Position numbers and translations under genes: made by a program
Shown: one piece after another, positions 1-9,189 of the stretch
Numbering within the stretch: the first letter of the stretch is position 1
Layout of the letters: every line of letters begins with the position of its first letter
Source: Symsagittifera roscoffensis
Taxonomy: Eukaryota > Xenacoelomorpha > Acoela > Convolutidae
NCBI RefSeq assembly: GCF_963678635.1
Contig: NC_087062.1
Span: 45,152,395-45,216,394 of the forward strand
DNA length: 64,000 nt
Direction: 5' to 3'
Notes under the pieces: model-generated
Seen by the model: the letters and a program-made list of their open reading frames with translations, nothing else
Told to the model about the DNA's origin: nothing
Database searches by the model: none

Positions 1-94
1 GATTTCATTACATCGGGTTTTTTTTACAACAATCTCAATGGGCAAGTTGCAACGATAGCGTCAAGCAAATCATCAAGATAAATGCGACCCGGGT

Positions 95-325
95 CGAGGT
101 CCCAGACTCATGTCCAGACTTTGAGGGCCGCGCCGCATCAGGATGTAGACCCAAATTGCATATTCGCGCTGAGAGTTTGAGTCTGGAAAGTCTGGACATG
201 AATCGCGCCGTGGGCCGCGAAAGTCTGCACATCCCAAATATGGTCGCGAAAGCCTGGACATGGGTCGCGAAAGTCTGTGTCCAGACTTTCGCTAACCATG
301 TCCAGATTTTTGCGACCAAATTTTG
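95..325. repeat. Short interspersed palindromic repeat cluster
   Basis: The core gtctggacatg and its reverse complement catgtccagac recur at about 110, 190, 250, 275 and 300, joined by variants of gtcgcgaaagtct. The spacing is about 24-55 bp and the copies lie in both orientations, so the stretch can fold back on itself. Short ORFs here on both strands are by-products of the repeat. It could be a degraded MITE or a local satellite; no target duplication was found. Confidence 0.6.
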
Positions 326-405
326 GTATGTCAAAAGTCGCCATTCAAAAGAGCTGGAGGCATTCAAAATATGAAATTCATAACTATCAAGACATTCATA
401 ATTAA

Positions 406-856
406 CGGGGGGAGGGTTCTTATGCTGGAGGAACCGAATGCTGGAAAAACTTCAGCCAATCAAAACCGCTAACCATTCCTAGTGCCTAAAGGTCTTTCTC
501 ACAAAATCGAAGTCAATGTTAATAGAAATTGATATTATACTAAATATGCTAGATGGAGATATAAAAAGTGCAGGTATGCTAAATAAAGTTTTTTGTTTTT
601 TCACTGATCGTAAATCAATATCCTAGAAAAATTGAAATTGTTCCAATCCGCCTTTGATCCGGCTCTAAATTGCTTTTTCGGCTTTTAATATAATCGGTCA
701 GTTTTAACTGTAATGTCATGTCGTGGTTTTATTTGCTTAACTTGAGATTTTTGCAATTTCCCTTAGATTTTTTGAATACTATTTTCTGATTGGCTGAAAA
801 TAAGCCTAAATAAATTTCACGTTTTCGGTTCTTCCAGCATGAGGGACGCCACCCCT
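406..856. mobile_element. MITE-like element with imperfect terminal inverted repeats
   Basis: The left end (g-run, then atgctggaggaaccga, then cagccaatca) is matched in inverted orientation at the right end (tgattggctg, then tcggttcttccagcat, then gccacccct). No protein is encoded. A 16-bp direct repeat, tcataactatcaagac, flanks it at 378-393 and 891-906, separated from the ends by short non-matching sequence. That suggests insertion beside an existing repeat, or an unusual duplication. The family is not recognised. Confidence 0.5.
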
Positions 857-1314
857 ATTTGCTGCCATAGTCATAACGAAAAACGCAAACTCATAACTAT
901 CAAGACTCACAAATAAAATTTCATAGGAACACTTGATGCTAGATGTTTTTTCTCAATGAGATGTTTTGATGACTTAAGTGTCTGAATAGTGAAAACACAA
1001 ACAGCGTTTTGAAACATTTTAGACTTTTAATATAAGGCAGCATGTCCAATTTTTGCGAGAAGTGGTGAGTTGAAAATCCATAAGAGCAGAAAGCTAACTT
1101 TTAATGGTATAAATGTTCAAATGTTACAATTGTACCAAATCTACTTGACAACTGCTGCCTATTCAAGAAAAGAGGGGGGGGGGGGGGGGGGGGCAAGAGT
1201 TAAGTAGCCCGTGTTGACCTCCATACAAAGGAAATGTTTATCATACCAATCAATACATCAAGTTTGTGGAAAAATGCTTATCATATCTTTGCCATTAATG
1301 AAAAATGTATGAAC
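857..1314. other. Non-coding AT-rich stretch
   Basis: No convincing gene is seen. It contains a run of 20 G at 1174-1193, a likely site of polymerase slippage or assembly uncertainty, and ends in gaac (1311-1314), the left target duplication of E1. Confidence 0.6.
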
Positions 1315-1530
1315 TGTCATATATATATTATTCCTAGTATCTAACTATATATATTACGTTGTTGGCGCCATTGGTTTAGCCATGTGTTTGGTGCGGCTAC
1401 CAATTAATTAATACCTGCCAATCTTAGTTAAGTCTGTGTGTGTGTTGAGTTATTGTTGTTAACCGTTAAGACTAAAACAAGTCAGTCTAAATTCAGTGAA
1501 TTTACGATATTGAACTTACATTTTTTCACA
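1315..1530 (+). repeat. E1 5' LTR (216 bp)
   Basis: It begins tgtcatatatat and ends ttttttcaca. It holds two tatatatat tracts that could act as a TATA region. It matches 7253-7468 base for base by eye. The last base, A at 1530, is also the A of the gag ATG. Confidence 0.95.
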
Positions 1531-4001
1531 TGGCGCAGCAAGCAGGGCAAAGCGCGGGATCAGGAAAAAATCCACTGGGGATTACGGCATTTTAGCCGAG
1601 CAAATGTACGGAAGCACCAATGCTGTGGGAGCATTGGATTACACGATTTACCTGGGGTGTAATAGCGAAACACTCATTCAATCCAACGGCATTCTATTTT
1701 GATCGGACGCTAACCGCGGCGCAAATTACAGATCTGCCAGAGGAGGTGAATGGGAAAAATCGATTGGAAGCTGAGCAGACACTAATTTCTAATCTCTACT
1801 TGTGTTTGGGGGAACGCGGACAGGACGAACTACATAACCGAAAACCCCATTTGGATCTGGCGACTACCCGATATCCACGGGTTTTGGATGAATTTGAGAA
1901 TGTCTTCAGGAAGGAAAGAAACGAAACGTTCGAGACGTATCAGCTACTATCTCGGAAACAACGTGACGGGGAAACGTTGGAAGAATTTCACTCCGTATTG
2001 AGTGGACTGGCCGCTAGATGCTCATTGGGAGCATTGGAACGACGGGTGTTACGTGACGTATTCATAGTGAATATGTCCAATAAGGAGGCTCAAACGGAAC
2101 TATGTCGTTCAACTAAGACACCAGATGAGGTCTATCGGATTGCTTTGTCATATGAGCGGGGTGACAAATACGCAAAGTCATATAAAGTATCCGGTGGGGG
2201 ACATACCGCGGCACCAGCGGGCTCACTACAAATTAAAGCGGAGCCTATAAGCGCAATCAGAGGAGGTTATCGCCGACCATTTCAAAGAGGCGGACGTGGA
2301 TTTGGCAGAGGAGGCACAAGGGGCCGCGGAGGAGCAGCAGATCGCAAGTGCTACAATTGTGACCAGAGTGGTTTTACCCCGGATCATATTCCAAAGTGTC
2401 CAGCAAGAAACGCAACCTGCAATTTTTGCAAGAAAACTGGACATTACGAGCGAACTTGTAGAGGACGTCGATCGGCGAATAGGGGTTGCGTAGGCATGAT
2501 AAATGAGGACGACACTGAGGGCGGGATTGCACAAGATTATCCGGAGCAGAGTGCATCCAATTATGGCAGTTCCGTCGGATGGGTGACTGATTCAAAGGCA
2601 CCGGCACATGGATGGGATTCGGATAGTTCAACGGAGTATGTAGTTATGTCAATCCGGCGGAAGGAGGAAACAGAATTGAGAGTCGCGGGGGCGAAACTAG
2701 CATTGAGAATCAATGGCAAAGCAACCCAGGCCTGGATTGATAGTGGTTCGCCAATATCCATTTTCACTATTGGGGAACTAAAACGTACCCTGGGAACAGT
2801 CAACGTACTATTGAAACCGCTGGATCCGAAAAACGACCAATTCCGCGACTACGGCAACAATCCGTTAAAATTTCTGGGGAAGATGCAAGTCACGCTTCAT
2901 TCCAATGGATGGACTTGTTCGGCGGATATCAACGTCATCGGAGGGTGCAGACCGTCTATTTTTGGCAGGGATTTAATGCCATCACTAGGACTGATGTTGG
3001 TACAAGCACCATCGACAGAAGGGGTGAACAGCATACATTCAAAGGAAGGAACTATGGCGACGGACAATGACTTGGATGATTGGCAGACACATTTCAGTAA
3101 GCAATTTCAACATCTTTTTCGCAGGGTAGGGCGCATCCGAAATTATAAAGTGCAAGCCGAACTTTTCAAGAATCTAACTCCAATTCAACAAAAGGGTAGG
3201 CGAGTGCCCATAACATTACAGGAAAAAGTCGATAAGGAGATTGACAAACTTTTGGAACAAGTATATATTCAAAAATTGGAAGAATGTTCAGAAAAATATT
3301 TTGTTTCACCTATTGTCATCACAGTGAAAAAGGATGGTTCGGTAAAATTTGCACTGGAGTCCAGAGAATTGAACAAGCAATTGCATAAAAATAAATATCA
3401 AATACCCAATATAGAAGAACTAATGGACATTGTAGGTCAAACGATCAGCGAACGTAAACAGGGGGATGTTTTTTTTACAACGATGGATCTCACGTACGCA
3501 TACGGTCAACTTCCTTTAAATGAAAATACTAGCAAACATTGTAATTTTTCGTTGGTGGGAGGCCGATCTGCCGGTACATATCGATTCAAGACAGGATTCT
3601 ATGGATTGACAACCATGCCGGCGGAATTTCAACGGGTCATGGATGCCATTCTGGCTGAATTTCCGTGTGCGCATGCCTTCATTGATGATATATTAGTGAT
3701 TTCAAAAGGTACCAAAATCGAACATATTGCCCTGGTGGAGAAGATTTTGGCGAAACTAGATAGAGAAAATATGGCTTTGAAACTAGAAAAATGTCAATTT
3801 GCGAAAAATACTTGCGAATGGTTAGGCCACCGGATTACAAAATCAGGGATTACACCAATGGTGCGGAAAACAGATCTGATTGACAAATTAGCTGCCCCGA
3901 AAACGCTCTCACAATTGAAGTCGTTCATGGGGTCAATCCATAGCCTTCACAAATATTTACCTGCGTTGGCAGAAACTTCGGCCCCTACGTCCGTTGCTTA
4001 G
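1530..4001 (+). CDS. E1 Gag-protease-reverse transcriptase (interrupted by TAG)
   Basis: Forms the Gag shell and performs proteolysis and reverse transcription. From the ATG at the LTR junction the frame meets TAG at codon 22 (1593-1595), then stays open to 4001; ATG 1620 is the next start in frame. Two zinc knuckles begin near codon 274: a non-canonical one (C-x2-C-x8-H-x3-C) followed by CPARN, then a canonical CCHC. The protease motif DSGSP has its Asp at codon 404. RT carries FIDDIL in place of the usual YxDD, with the first Asp at codon 719. An RG-rich linker precedes the knuckles. The frame is lost at a C4 run (3982-3985), just before RNase H; one extra C there explains the break. Whether the TAG is read through is unknown. 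Confidence 0.9.
1531..1548 (+). promoter_or_regulatory. Inferred primer-binding site overlapping gag codons 1-6
   Basis: TGGCGCAG directly follows the CA of the 5' LTR, where an LTR retroelement's minus-strand primer-binding site normally lies, and TGG is the usual start (complement of tRNA CCA). The same eight bases occupy this position in E2 and E3. They are also codons 1-3 of Gag (Met-Ala-Gln), so priming and coding share the sequence. The primer tRNA is not identified. Confidence 0.7.
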
Positions 4002-6747
4002 TAAGAAAAACGAATTCCTATGGACAACTGACTGCCAAACAGCGTTCGAATCGCTTAAGAAACAAGTCGCGAACATAGTCGAACTTAAGCATTTTGATGT
4101 GCATAAGGACATACGTATCGTGTGCGAAGCAAGCCATAATGGTTTGGGGGCTGTACTCGAACAACTAGGCGCCGAGGGTTGGCGACCTATATCATTTGCG
4201 TCCCGGTTTCTAAATACGGCCGAAAAGAAATATTCGACAAATGAGCTAGAAATGCTGGCGGTAGTTTTACATTTTAGAAATTACATTTTCGGGCGGAAAT
4301 TTACTGTAGTGACAGATCACAAGGCTTTGGTATCATTATTGAATGGAAACAATAAGAAAAACAAAACTATGTTCAGTCGGTTGACTCGTTGGATCGACAG
4401 AATTATTCCCTTTGATTTTGTCATTGAACATATGCCTGGGGCTAAAATTGGCCTGGCGGATTATCTATCAAGGCATCCGGTAGGGGAAGCAACAAGAGTT
4501 AGTCTTTATGATAACACGTTCACAGTTGCTAAATTGCAGTCAATTACCAATTCACTCGGTTATATTGATACCAATAAAGGGATTTTTAAAGCATCAAGGA
4601 AATCAGTTGTTTCAGCTAAAGATATACAAGTTGGAAACGATAGAATTAACTTTCCATCGGAAGAGGGCGTCAAAACGCGTGACCGTCGGCCAACCAATCA
4701 GAAGCCAGTAAAACGAATAGCTGAGTGTGCTGACCGGGAGGGCGCGAAAGTAGTAAAGTCAATTACTGAATGTAAACTACGTAAGTCTGATATTAATTCC
4801 ACAGTAAACAGTAGTCCTCCTTTTAACAAAACAAGTTATCGATCTATCAAAACAAATACCTCTACAATGACATCACTTAATTTGAAGAAACTAAATAAAT
4901 TATTGTTGAAACATCCAGAAATCACAAGCGGCAGTAGCAGCGAGGTGGAGATAGTAGACGCACGACTGGAGGCGGAAACACATCACACTAGGGACATCCG
5001 ATGCAACACGGTAATCTCCATTCCTTCGGCATTCGGAGGCGAACTCTTTCCGGCGGCATACCCAGCAGGAGGAAATGTAATCATGTCAGTGATTCACCGG
5101 GACTGTAAGATCATCCGAAAAAGCAGTGCACTGCCAGAACTATTCAACCTAAAGCTAAATGAAGCAAATTATAAAGGGGACCCTCAGATGCGTGCGATAA
5201 AAGAACTGGTGGAGAGTAAGGACCCGGAATTGGAAAAGAAGGTCAGAGCAATGGGTGCCTACCTCGGACAGCACACACATGATTTCCACGTGCGGGAAAA
5301 TTGCTTGTGGATGGACGAACGGCTCGTCATCCCCATACCACTCAGAAATGCTGTAGTCAACCGCCTACATTCTTTTCACCACGGGCGCTCGAATATGTTC
5401 GAGGCTGCGAGGGATGTCTGGTTTCCCTATCTCCACCGGAGTTTAGTTGCAGCTGCGGATGGGTGCAAGGAATGCACGGATGCAGGTAAAAACCTTAAAC
5501 CATTATGCGCTAAAGGTGACGTTGGGAAAGTCTATGAACCACGGGAGCCGACTGAATGTCTACAGCTAGATTTTTGGGGTCCGATTAGATACTTAAATGA
5601 ATCGAGTAAATATGTTTTGGTAGCGGTTGATCGATTCTCACGCTGGCCCTCTGCAATGATCTGCGGGAATAATAAAAGCGATAAGGTCCTTAAGTTCATT
5701 AAGCAATACATATCTCAACATGGTGTCCCTAGGAAAATTTTTATGGACCAAGGATCAAGTTTCACATCGAATGCAGTTAAATCATTTTGTAATTCCGAAG
5801 GAATAGAAATAATTTATTCACCCGTGAATGATCATCGTGCAACCGGATGTGTTGAACGTACCATTGGCAGCATGAAAAGCTTTGTCCTAACTTACGCAAA
5901 AGAAAAAGATAGCGGAAATTTAGAATCAATGATAGAACGAGCCTTGAGTGCTCTGAGATTTGCTCCGAATGCTACTCTCAAAATATCGCCGTTTGAAGCT
6001 CATCACGGCAGGGAAGCAAATACGGTCCTTCGAAATCTTACGAAAAAGCCAACCCTGCAAAACCTAAATTGGGCCAGAGTGTTGAAACAAAAATCTGCCT
6101 ATTTAGATTCTACTGACCCAAGAAATCAGAAGATTCCCCAACCCATAGCAACGGATTGGGAGGAACAATCCGACGTTGAGTTTGATGTCGATCACATGAA
6201 CCACCCTAGACGACTGGCACAGAATCAGCTAGTTTCGGCGGCGGATGGAACACCAATGGTTGACGGGAAACAGGCCTTGGGGGGCAAGTCCAAACAGCCA
6301 AGTAAACGGACCGAGCTTTTGTTCCAACGACTTAAGGACAGCAATAAAAGGTATAGACCCATAAACCAAAAAGTAGTTAGCGATTCTAAGCACACTCTAA
6401 TTCTAGCAAATGGCTCTGTACTTAGGAAAAGTGGGGTTGCTGAGAAAGCCATCAAGACCAACGCGCCAAATACTGCGAGCAAACTAACACTACCATCCCC
6501 AGCCATGAGTGCGCTGAAACGTCGGGCGAAATTGAAACGAGCACTAAACGAGCAGGCGGCGGGGACAAGCACACAGAGTAAGGCCGAAAACAGAACGCAA
6601 GAAATTTCACCAGCGGAGGAGGCAGACTCGGATTCGGAGTACGAGCCGATAACAATTTCGAAATATGCAGGGAACCCAACAACAGCACCCGATCGGAACG
6701 TGGAAGAGAATGCACCAAAGGTGCCTAAAGATGTAGAAAAAAAGTAG
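3994..6747 (+). CDS. E1 RNase H-integrase
   Basis: Continues the polyprotein in the +1 frame. RNase H starts at once. Its first catalytic Asp, expected in CDAS, is Glu here (CEAS, codon 4126-4128), a conservative but unusual change. A spacer of about 230 residues follows. Integrase has an HHCC zinc domain (H-x3-H near 5370, CKEC near 5470) and a core with Asp 5569-5571, Asp 5746-5748 and Glu 5854-5856, which is exact D,D35E spacing. A C-terminal module with the pattern SKHT-x-ILANG-x4-RKS is shared with E3 and sits where chromodomain or GPY/F modules occur. The protein ends in an acidic Ser-rich tail. The real start is the upstream polyprotein, not an independent ATG. Confidence 0.9.
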   Translation: MLSKKNEFLWTTDCQTAFESLKKQVANIVELKHFDVHKDIRIVCEASHNGLGAVLEQLGAEGWRPISFASRFLNTAEKKYSTNELEMLAVVLHFRNYIFGRKFTVVTDHKALVSLLNGNNKKNKTMFSRLTRWIDRIIPFDFVIEHMPGAKIGLADYLSRHPVGEATRVSLYDNTFTVAKLQSITNSLGYIDTNKGIFKASRKSVVSAKDIQVGNDRINFPSEEGVKTRDRRPTNQKPVKRIAECADREGAKVVKSITECKLRKSDINSTVNSSPPFNKTSYRSIKTNTSTMTSLNLKKLNKLLLKHPEITSGSSSEVEIVDARLEAETHHTRDIRCNTVISIPSAFGGELFPAAYPAGGNVIMSVIHRDCKIIRKSSALPELFNLKLNEANYKGDPQMRAIKELVESKDPELEKKVRAMGAYLGQHTHDFHVRENCLWMDERLVIPIPLRNAVVNRLHSFHHGRSNMFEAARDVWFPYLHRSLVAAADGCKECTDAGKNLKPLCAKGDVGKVYEPREPTECLQLDFWGPIRYLNESSKYVLVAVDRFSRWPSAMICGNNKSDKVLKFIKQYISQHGVPRKIFMDQGSSFTSNAVKSFCNSEGIEIIYSPVNDHRATGCVERTIGSMKSFVLTYAKEKDSGNLESMIERALSALRFAPNATLKISPFEAHHGREANTVLRNLTKKPTLQNLNWARVLKQKSAYLDSTDPRNQKIPQPIATDWEEQSDVEFDVDHMNHPRRLAQNQLVSAADGTPMVDGKQALGGKSKQPSKRTELLFQRLKDSNKRYRPINQKVVSDSKHTLILANGSVLRKSGVAEKAIKTNAPNTASKLTLPSPAMSALKRRAKLKRALNEQAAGTSTQSKAENRTQEISPAEEADSDSEYEPITISKYAGNPTTAPDRNVEENAPKVPKDVEKK

Positions 6748-7085
6748 CGGGAAGACCCAACTTAACCGAAGGAAGCGGAGTTCCAACATCCAAGGGGGTG
6801 GACACGGAGGTCCAAACCATGAGCACCGAACACGGGGGAAGTGCCCCGAATTTGAGTAACGAAGGACAAGGGGAAAAACAGCCTAAAAAGAAAGGGGAGC
6901 GAGGGCGACGTTTACGCCTCGTATCATATTCTAGTCAGGAATCAGAAGACCAAGACGGGACAGGATCGAGGAAAAGTACCAGAAAACGGACGGCGGTATC
7001 CCAATTCGGCGGGGTTATGATAGACAGTATACTGAAAGCGAGAACAACCAAAGGAGGGAAAGACAGAGAGCGGGACACGGATTAA
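6729..7085 (+). CDS. E1 third ORF, -1 frame, small basic protein
   Basis: An open frame of about 118 codons overlaps the end of pol (6729-6747) in the -1 register. Its first ATG is at 6819; a GTG lies at 6798. The product is hydrophilic, rich in Lys, Arg, Ser and Glu, with basic clusters and no membrane segment, so it does not look like an envelope protein. E3 has an equivalent ORF in the same relative frame. The heptamer A AAA AAG (6738-6744) lies in the correct phase directly before the pol TAG (6745-6747), so expression by -1 frameshifting is plausible. The function is unknown; nucleic-acid binding or targeting is only a guess from composition. Confidence 0.6.
   Translation, partial: RCRKKVAGRPNLTEGSGVPTSKGVDTEVQTMSTEHGGSAPNLSNEGQGEKQPKKKGERGRRLRLVSYSSQESEDQDGTGSRKSTRKRTAVSQFGGVMIDSILKARTTKGGKDRERDTD
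6738..6744 (+). promoter_or_regulatory. Candidate -1 frameshift heptamer A AAA AAG
   Basis: In the pol frame the codons are GAA AAA AAG TAG. The heptamer fits the X XXY YYZ rule in phase, and a -1 slip enters the open third ORF (next codon GTA at 6744). This motif is among the most slippery known. A stimulatory structure downstream was not established by eye. Confidence 0.6.
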
Positions 7086-7252
7086 GCAGGAAGATACACT
7101 TGAAAGATGGAGTGAAAAAGAAAACTAAAGAAAACTATTTGAACTAAAACTTATGCCCAGGGAGAGGGTGGATTACTGCGGGTCCAAAACTCAAACATTT
7201 CTCCGTCGGATAATTTTTAAAACATTTGTTTAAAAAATGTTTGTTGAGAGAA

Positions 7253-7468
7253 TGTCATATATATATTATTCCTAGTATCTAACTATATATATTACGTTGT
7301 TGGCGCCATTGGTTTAGCCATGTGTTTGGTGCGGCTACCAATTAATTAATACCTGCCAATCTTAGTTAAGTCTGTGTGTGTGTTGAGTTATTGTTGTTAA
7401 CCGTTAAGACTAAAACAAGTCAGTCTAAATTCAGTGAATTTACGATATTGAACTTACATTTTTTCACA
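7253..7468 (+). repeat. E1 3' LTR (216 bp)
   Basis: No difference from 1315-1530 was seen. It is preceded by the purine run gagagaa (7246-7252), a short candidate polypurine tract, and followed by the target duplication gaac (7469-7472). Confidence 0.95.
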
Positions 7469-7931
7469 GAACAGCATTTTTTATGGCGACACGAAAAAAT
7501 GTCTTTGTTTTTTTTTGTGCATAACGTAGTCTTGGTTACACTTATGTTTTACGAGGCCAATTTGTGCATTTTGTGAATTGTAAGCGTATACCGCAACAAG
7601 GAAGCTCCCTTTGTTCTGATTTTGTTCTTTCTTTTCCTAGGTTCGTTCCGACAAAATTTTAACAAGTTTCAAGACTTGTCTCTGGAATCTAGGAACATAC
7701 AGACACAAAATTGTGCGCAAAGTTATAACTTCAATTTTAAAAAAGTCAAATTTTAAAGTTTGGTACTTTCATAATATCAAATGTGAAGGACAGTTCTAAA
7801 ACAATCCAGTTAATTTTCTATGCATTTCAAATGCAAGACGGTAGAAATTTTGGTACTTTGAAAAAACCAAGGTCTTTGCCCGTCTGTTTTGGTTATGAAC
7901 ACAACCCAAAATTTTTCAGAATCGGTAAGTT
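7469..7931. other. Spacer with a dispersed-repeat trace
   Basis: No gene is seen. Around 7550-7600 the phrase acgaggccaa...tgtgcatt...attgtaagcg...ccgcaac resembles 49850-49895, so both may descend from one old repeat. Confidence 0.4.
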
Positions 7932-9189
7932 TATCTTCATCGGTAAGCTCCGCCAGCAATCCAACCTCAAATAGGCTAGGAAGGCCTACTATTTCTTTCA
8001 TATCTGGAGAGTCAAAGGTTTTCGGTATTACTGAACAGACTCCTTGAAACTTTTGCTGCTGACGAGCTCGGAACGCGAGACGTCTGCGACGGCATTTCTC
8101 TATAAAACTTGCTAATAACTGAAGAGGAGTTCGTGGGGGCCCCCTGGCGATTCCTCCGGGCTTGATTACTGACTGTCTGCAATCGGTTGTATCTGAGCAA
8201 AGGGTGAGAACGTGGCGGATTGACCAAAGCCATTTCCACAAAAATTGGAGACGGGGTGCTCTGTGGGTTACGGTTTGGGGCTGTATCGAAGTTTTCGTCA
8301 AAGTTGAGGAGGTTTTCTCTGATCGCTGTGTTATCAAGCAAAGCAGAGGCGTTGATGGGCGAAGTCATTTCAAAGTGTGATTGGCCAACTGAATTTAAGT
8401 TAACAAATGAGCAGAACTGATTTGAGAATGACTTGTTTTGGCCTTGAGGATGCGTAAAATTCAAACTAGAATTTGATTACGACTGGTCGCCCTCTATCGG
8501 CTTGATTCTTTCTGAGCATCTATTTTCTGGTTGGCTAAACGCGTTCGTCAAATTAATGCAGCCCTCTTGCGGCAAAATACTCGAACGAACGCTCAAACAT
8601 GATTGGTTGACATTTTCCGTCAACGAGTGCTGCTTAATTAATGTCCACTTACGTGAAACCACGTTGGATCCCTCTTGCGGCGAAATACTTAAACAAGCGC
8701 TCGAACGTGATTGGTTGAGATTTTCCGTCAACAAACGCCGCTTAACTGGTGTCCTCTTACGTAAAACTACGTGGGATGGTGATTGGTGTACATCACTAGT
8801 GACGCAATTCACGCCCTCTAGCGGAGAACCACTGTATACAACAATGTAGTAACAGGATAATAAATCGTCGCCCCCTACCGGCGTTTGCTTATTGATAGTG
8901 AGCGATTTTGATTGGCTTATAGTTATACACTTCGAGAACTCACCCTCTTGCGGCAAAACACCGGAAAAGCCGATGCCACCTGACATCTGAATATAATGGA
9001 AATCTTCTGCGGATTTATTAGAAACAAGAGTACTATCAGTGTGGATCGGTGACTGTCCCCATGCACCAGCCCGTATCGAGTTACACGCTTGATTGAAATC
9101 GTCAATGGTTTCAAAGACAAATAACTCGTCGTATACTGAATTAGGGGGGGGGGGCGTCGAATGTAGGGTTTCGAGAAAGATAATCAGCA
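7932..9189 (-). mobile_element. Orphan internal fragment of an E2-like retroelement
   Basis: This segment is about 95% identical by eye to 15110-16362 of E2, the RNase H-integrase spacer and the start of the integrase region. Identity stops sharply on the right after gataatcagc (about 9189) and on the left near cttcatcgg (about 7932). No LTR, protease, RT or integrase core accompanies it. Relative to E2 it carries small indels that move the frame, and a run of G near 9146 replaces a shorter run. It is a truncated copy of an internal segment only. Confidence 0.85.
8467..8956. repeat. Array of six CCCTCT-x-GCGG / ATTGG units
   Basis: The head motif ccctcttgcgg and close variants begin near 8469, 8563, 8671, 8813, 8872 and 8944. 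Most units also contain tgattgg, an inverted CCAAT box, and two share a longer body of about 108 bp. Read on the minus strand the heads become CCG-C-N-AGAGGGC, close to the published CTCF core motif; this resemblance is by eye only. On the minus strand they also translate as a recurring Pro-Gln-Glu-Gly in the element's spacer. Confidence 0.7.

Larger units (their letters stand above)
1315..7468 (+). mobile_element. E1: full-length Ty3/gypsy LTR retrotransposon
   Basis: It is bounded by two LTRs of 216 bp that read as identical, each starting TG and ending CA, and flanked by the direct repeat gaac (1311-1314 and 7469-7472). The internal part encodes Gag, protease, RT, RNase H, integrase and a small third ORF, in Ty3/gypsy order (integrase last). 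Identical LTRs imply a very recent insertion. Two defects interrupt the long ORF: a TAG at 1593-1595 and a frame change at about 3982-3988. No envelope gene was found. It is related to E2 and E3 by protein sequence and by the shared junction sequence. Confidence 0.95.
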
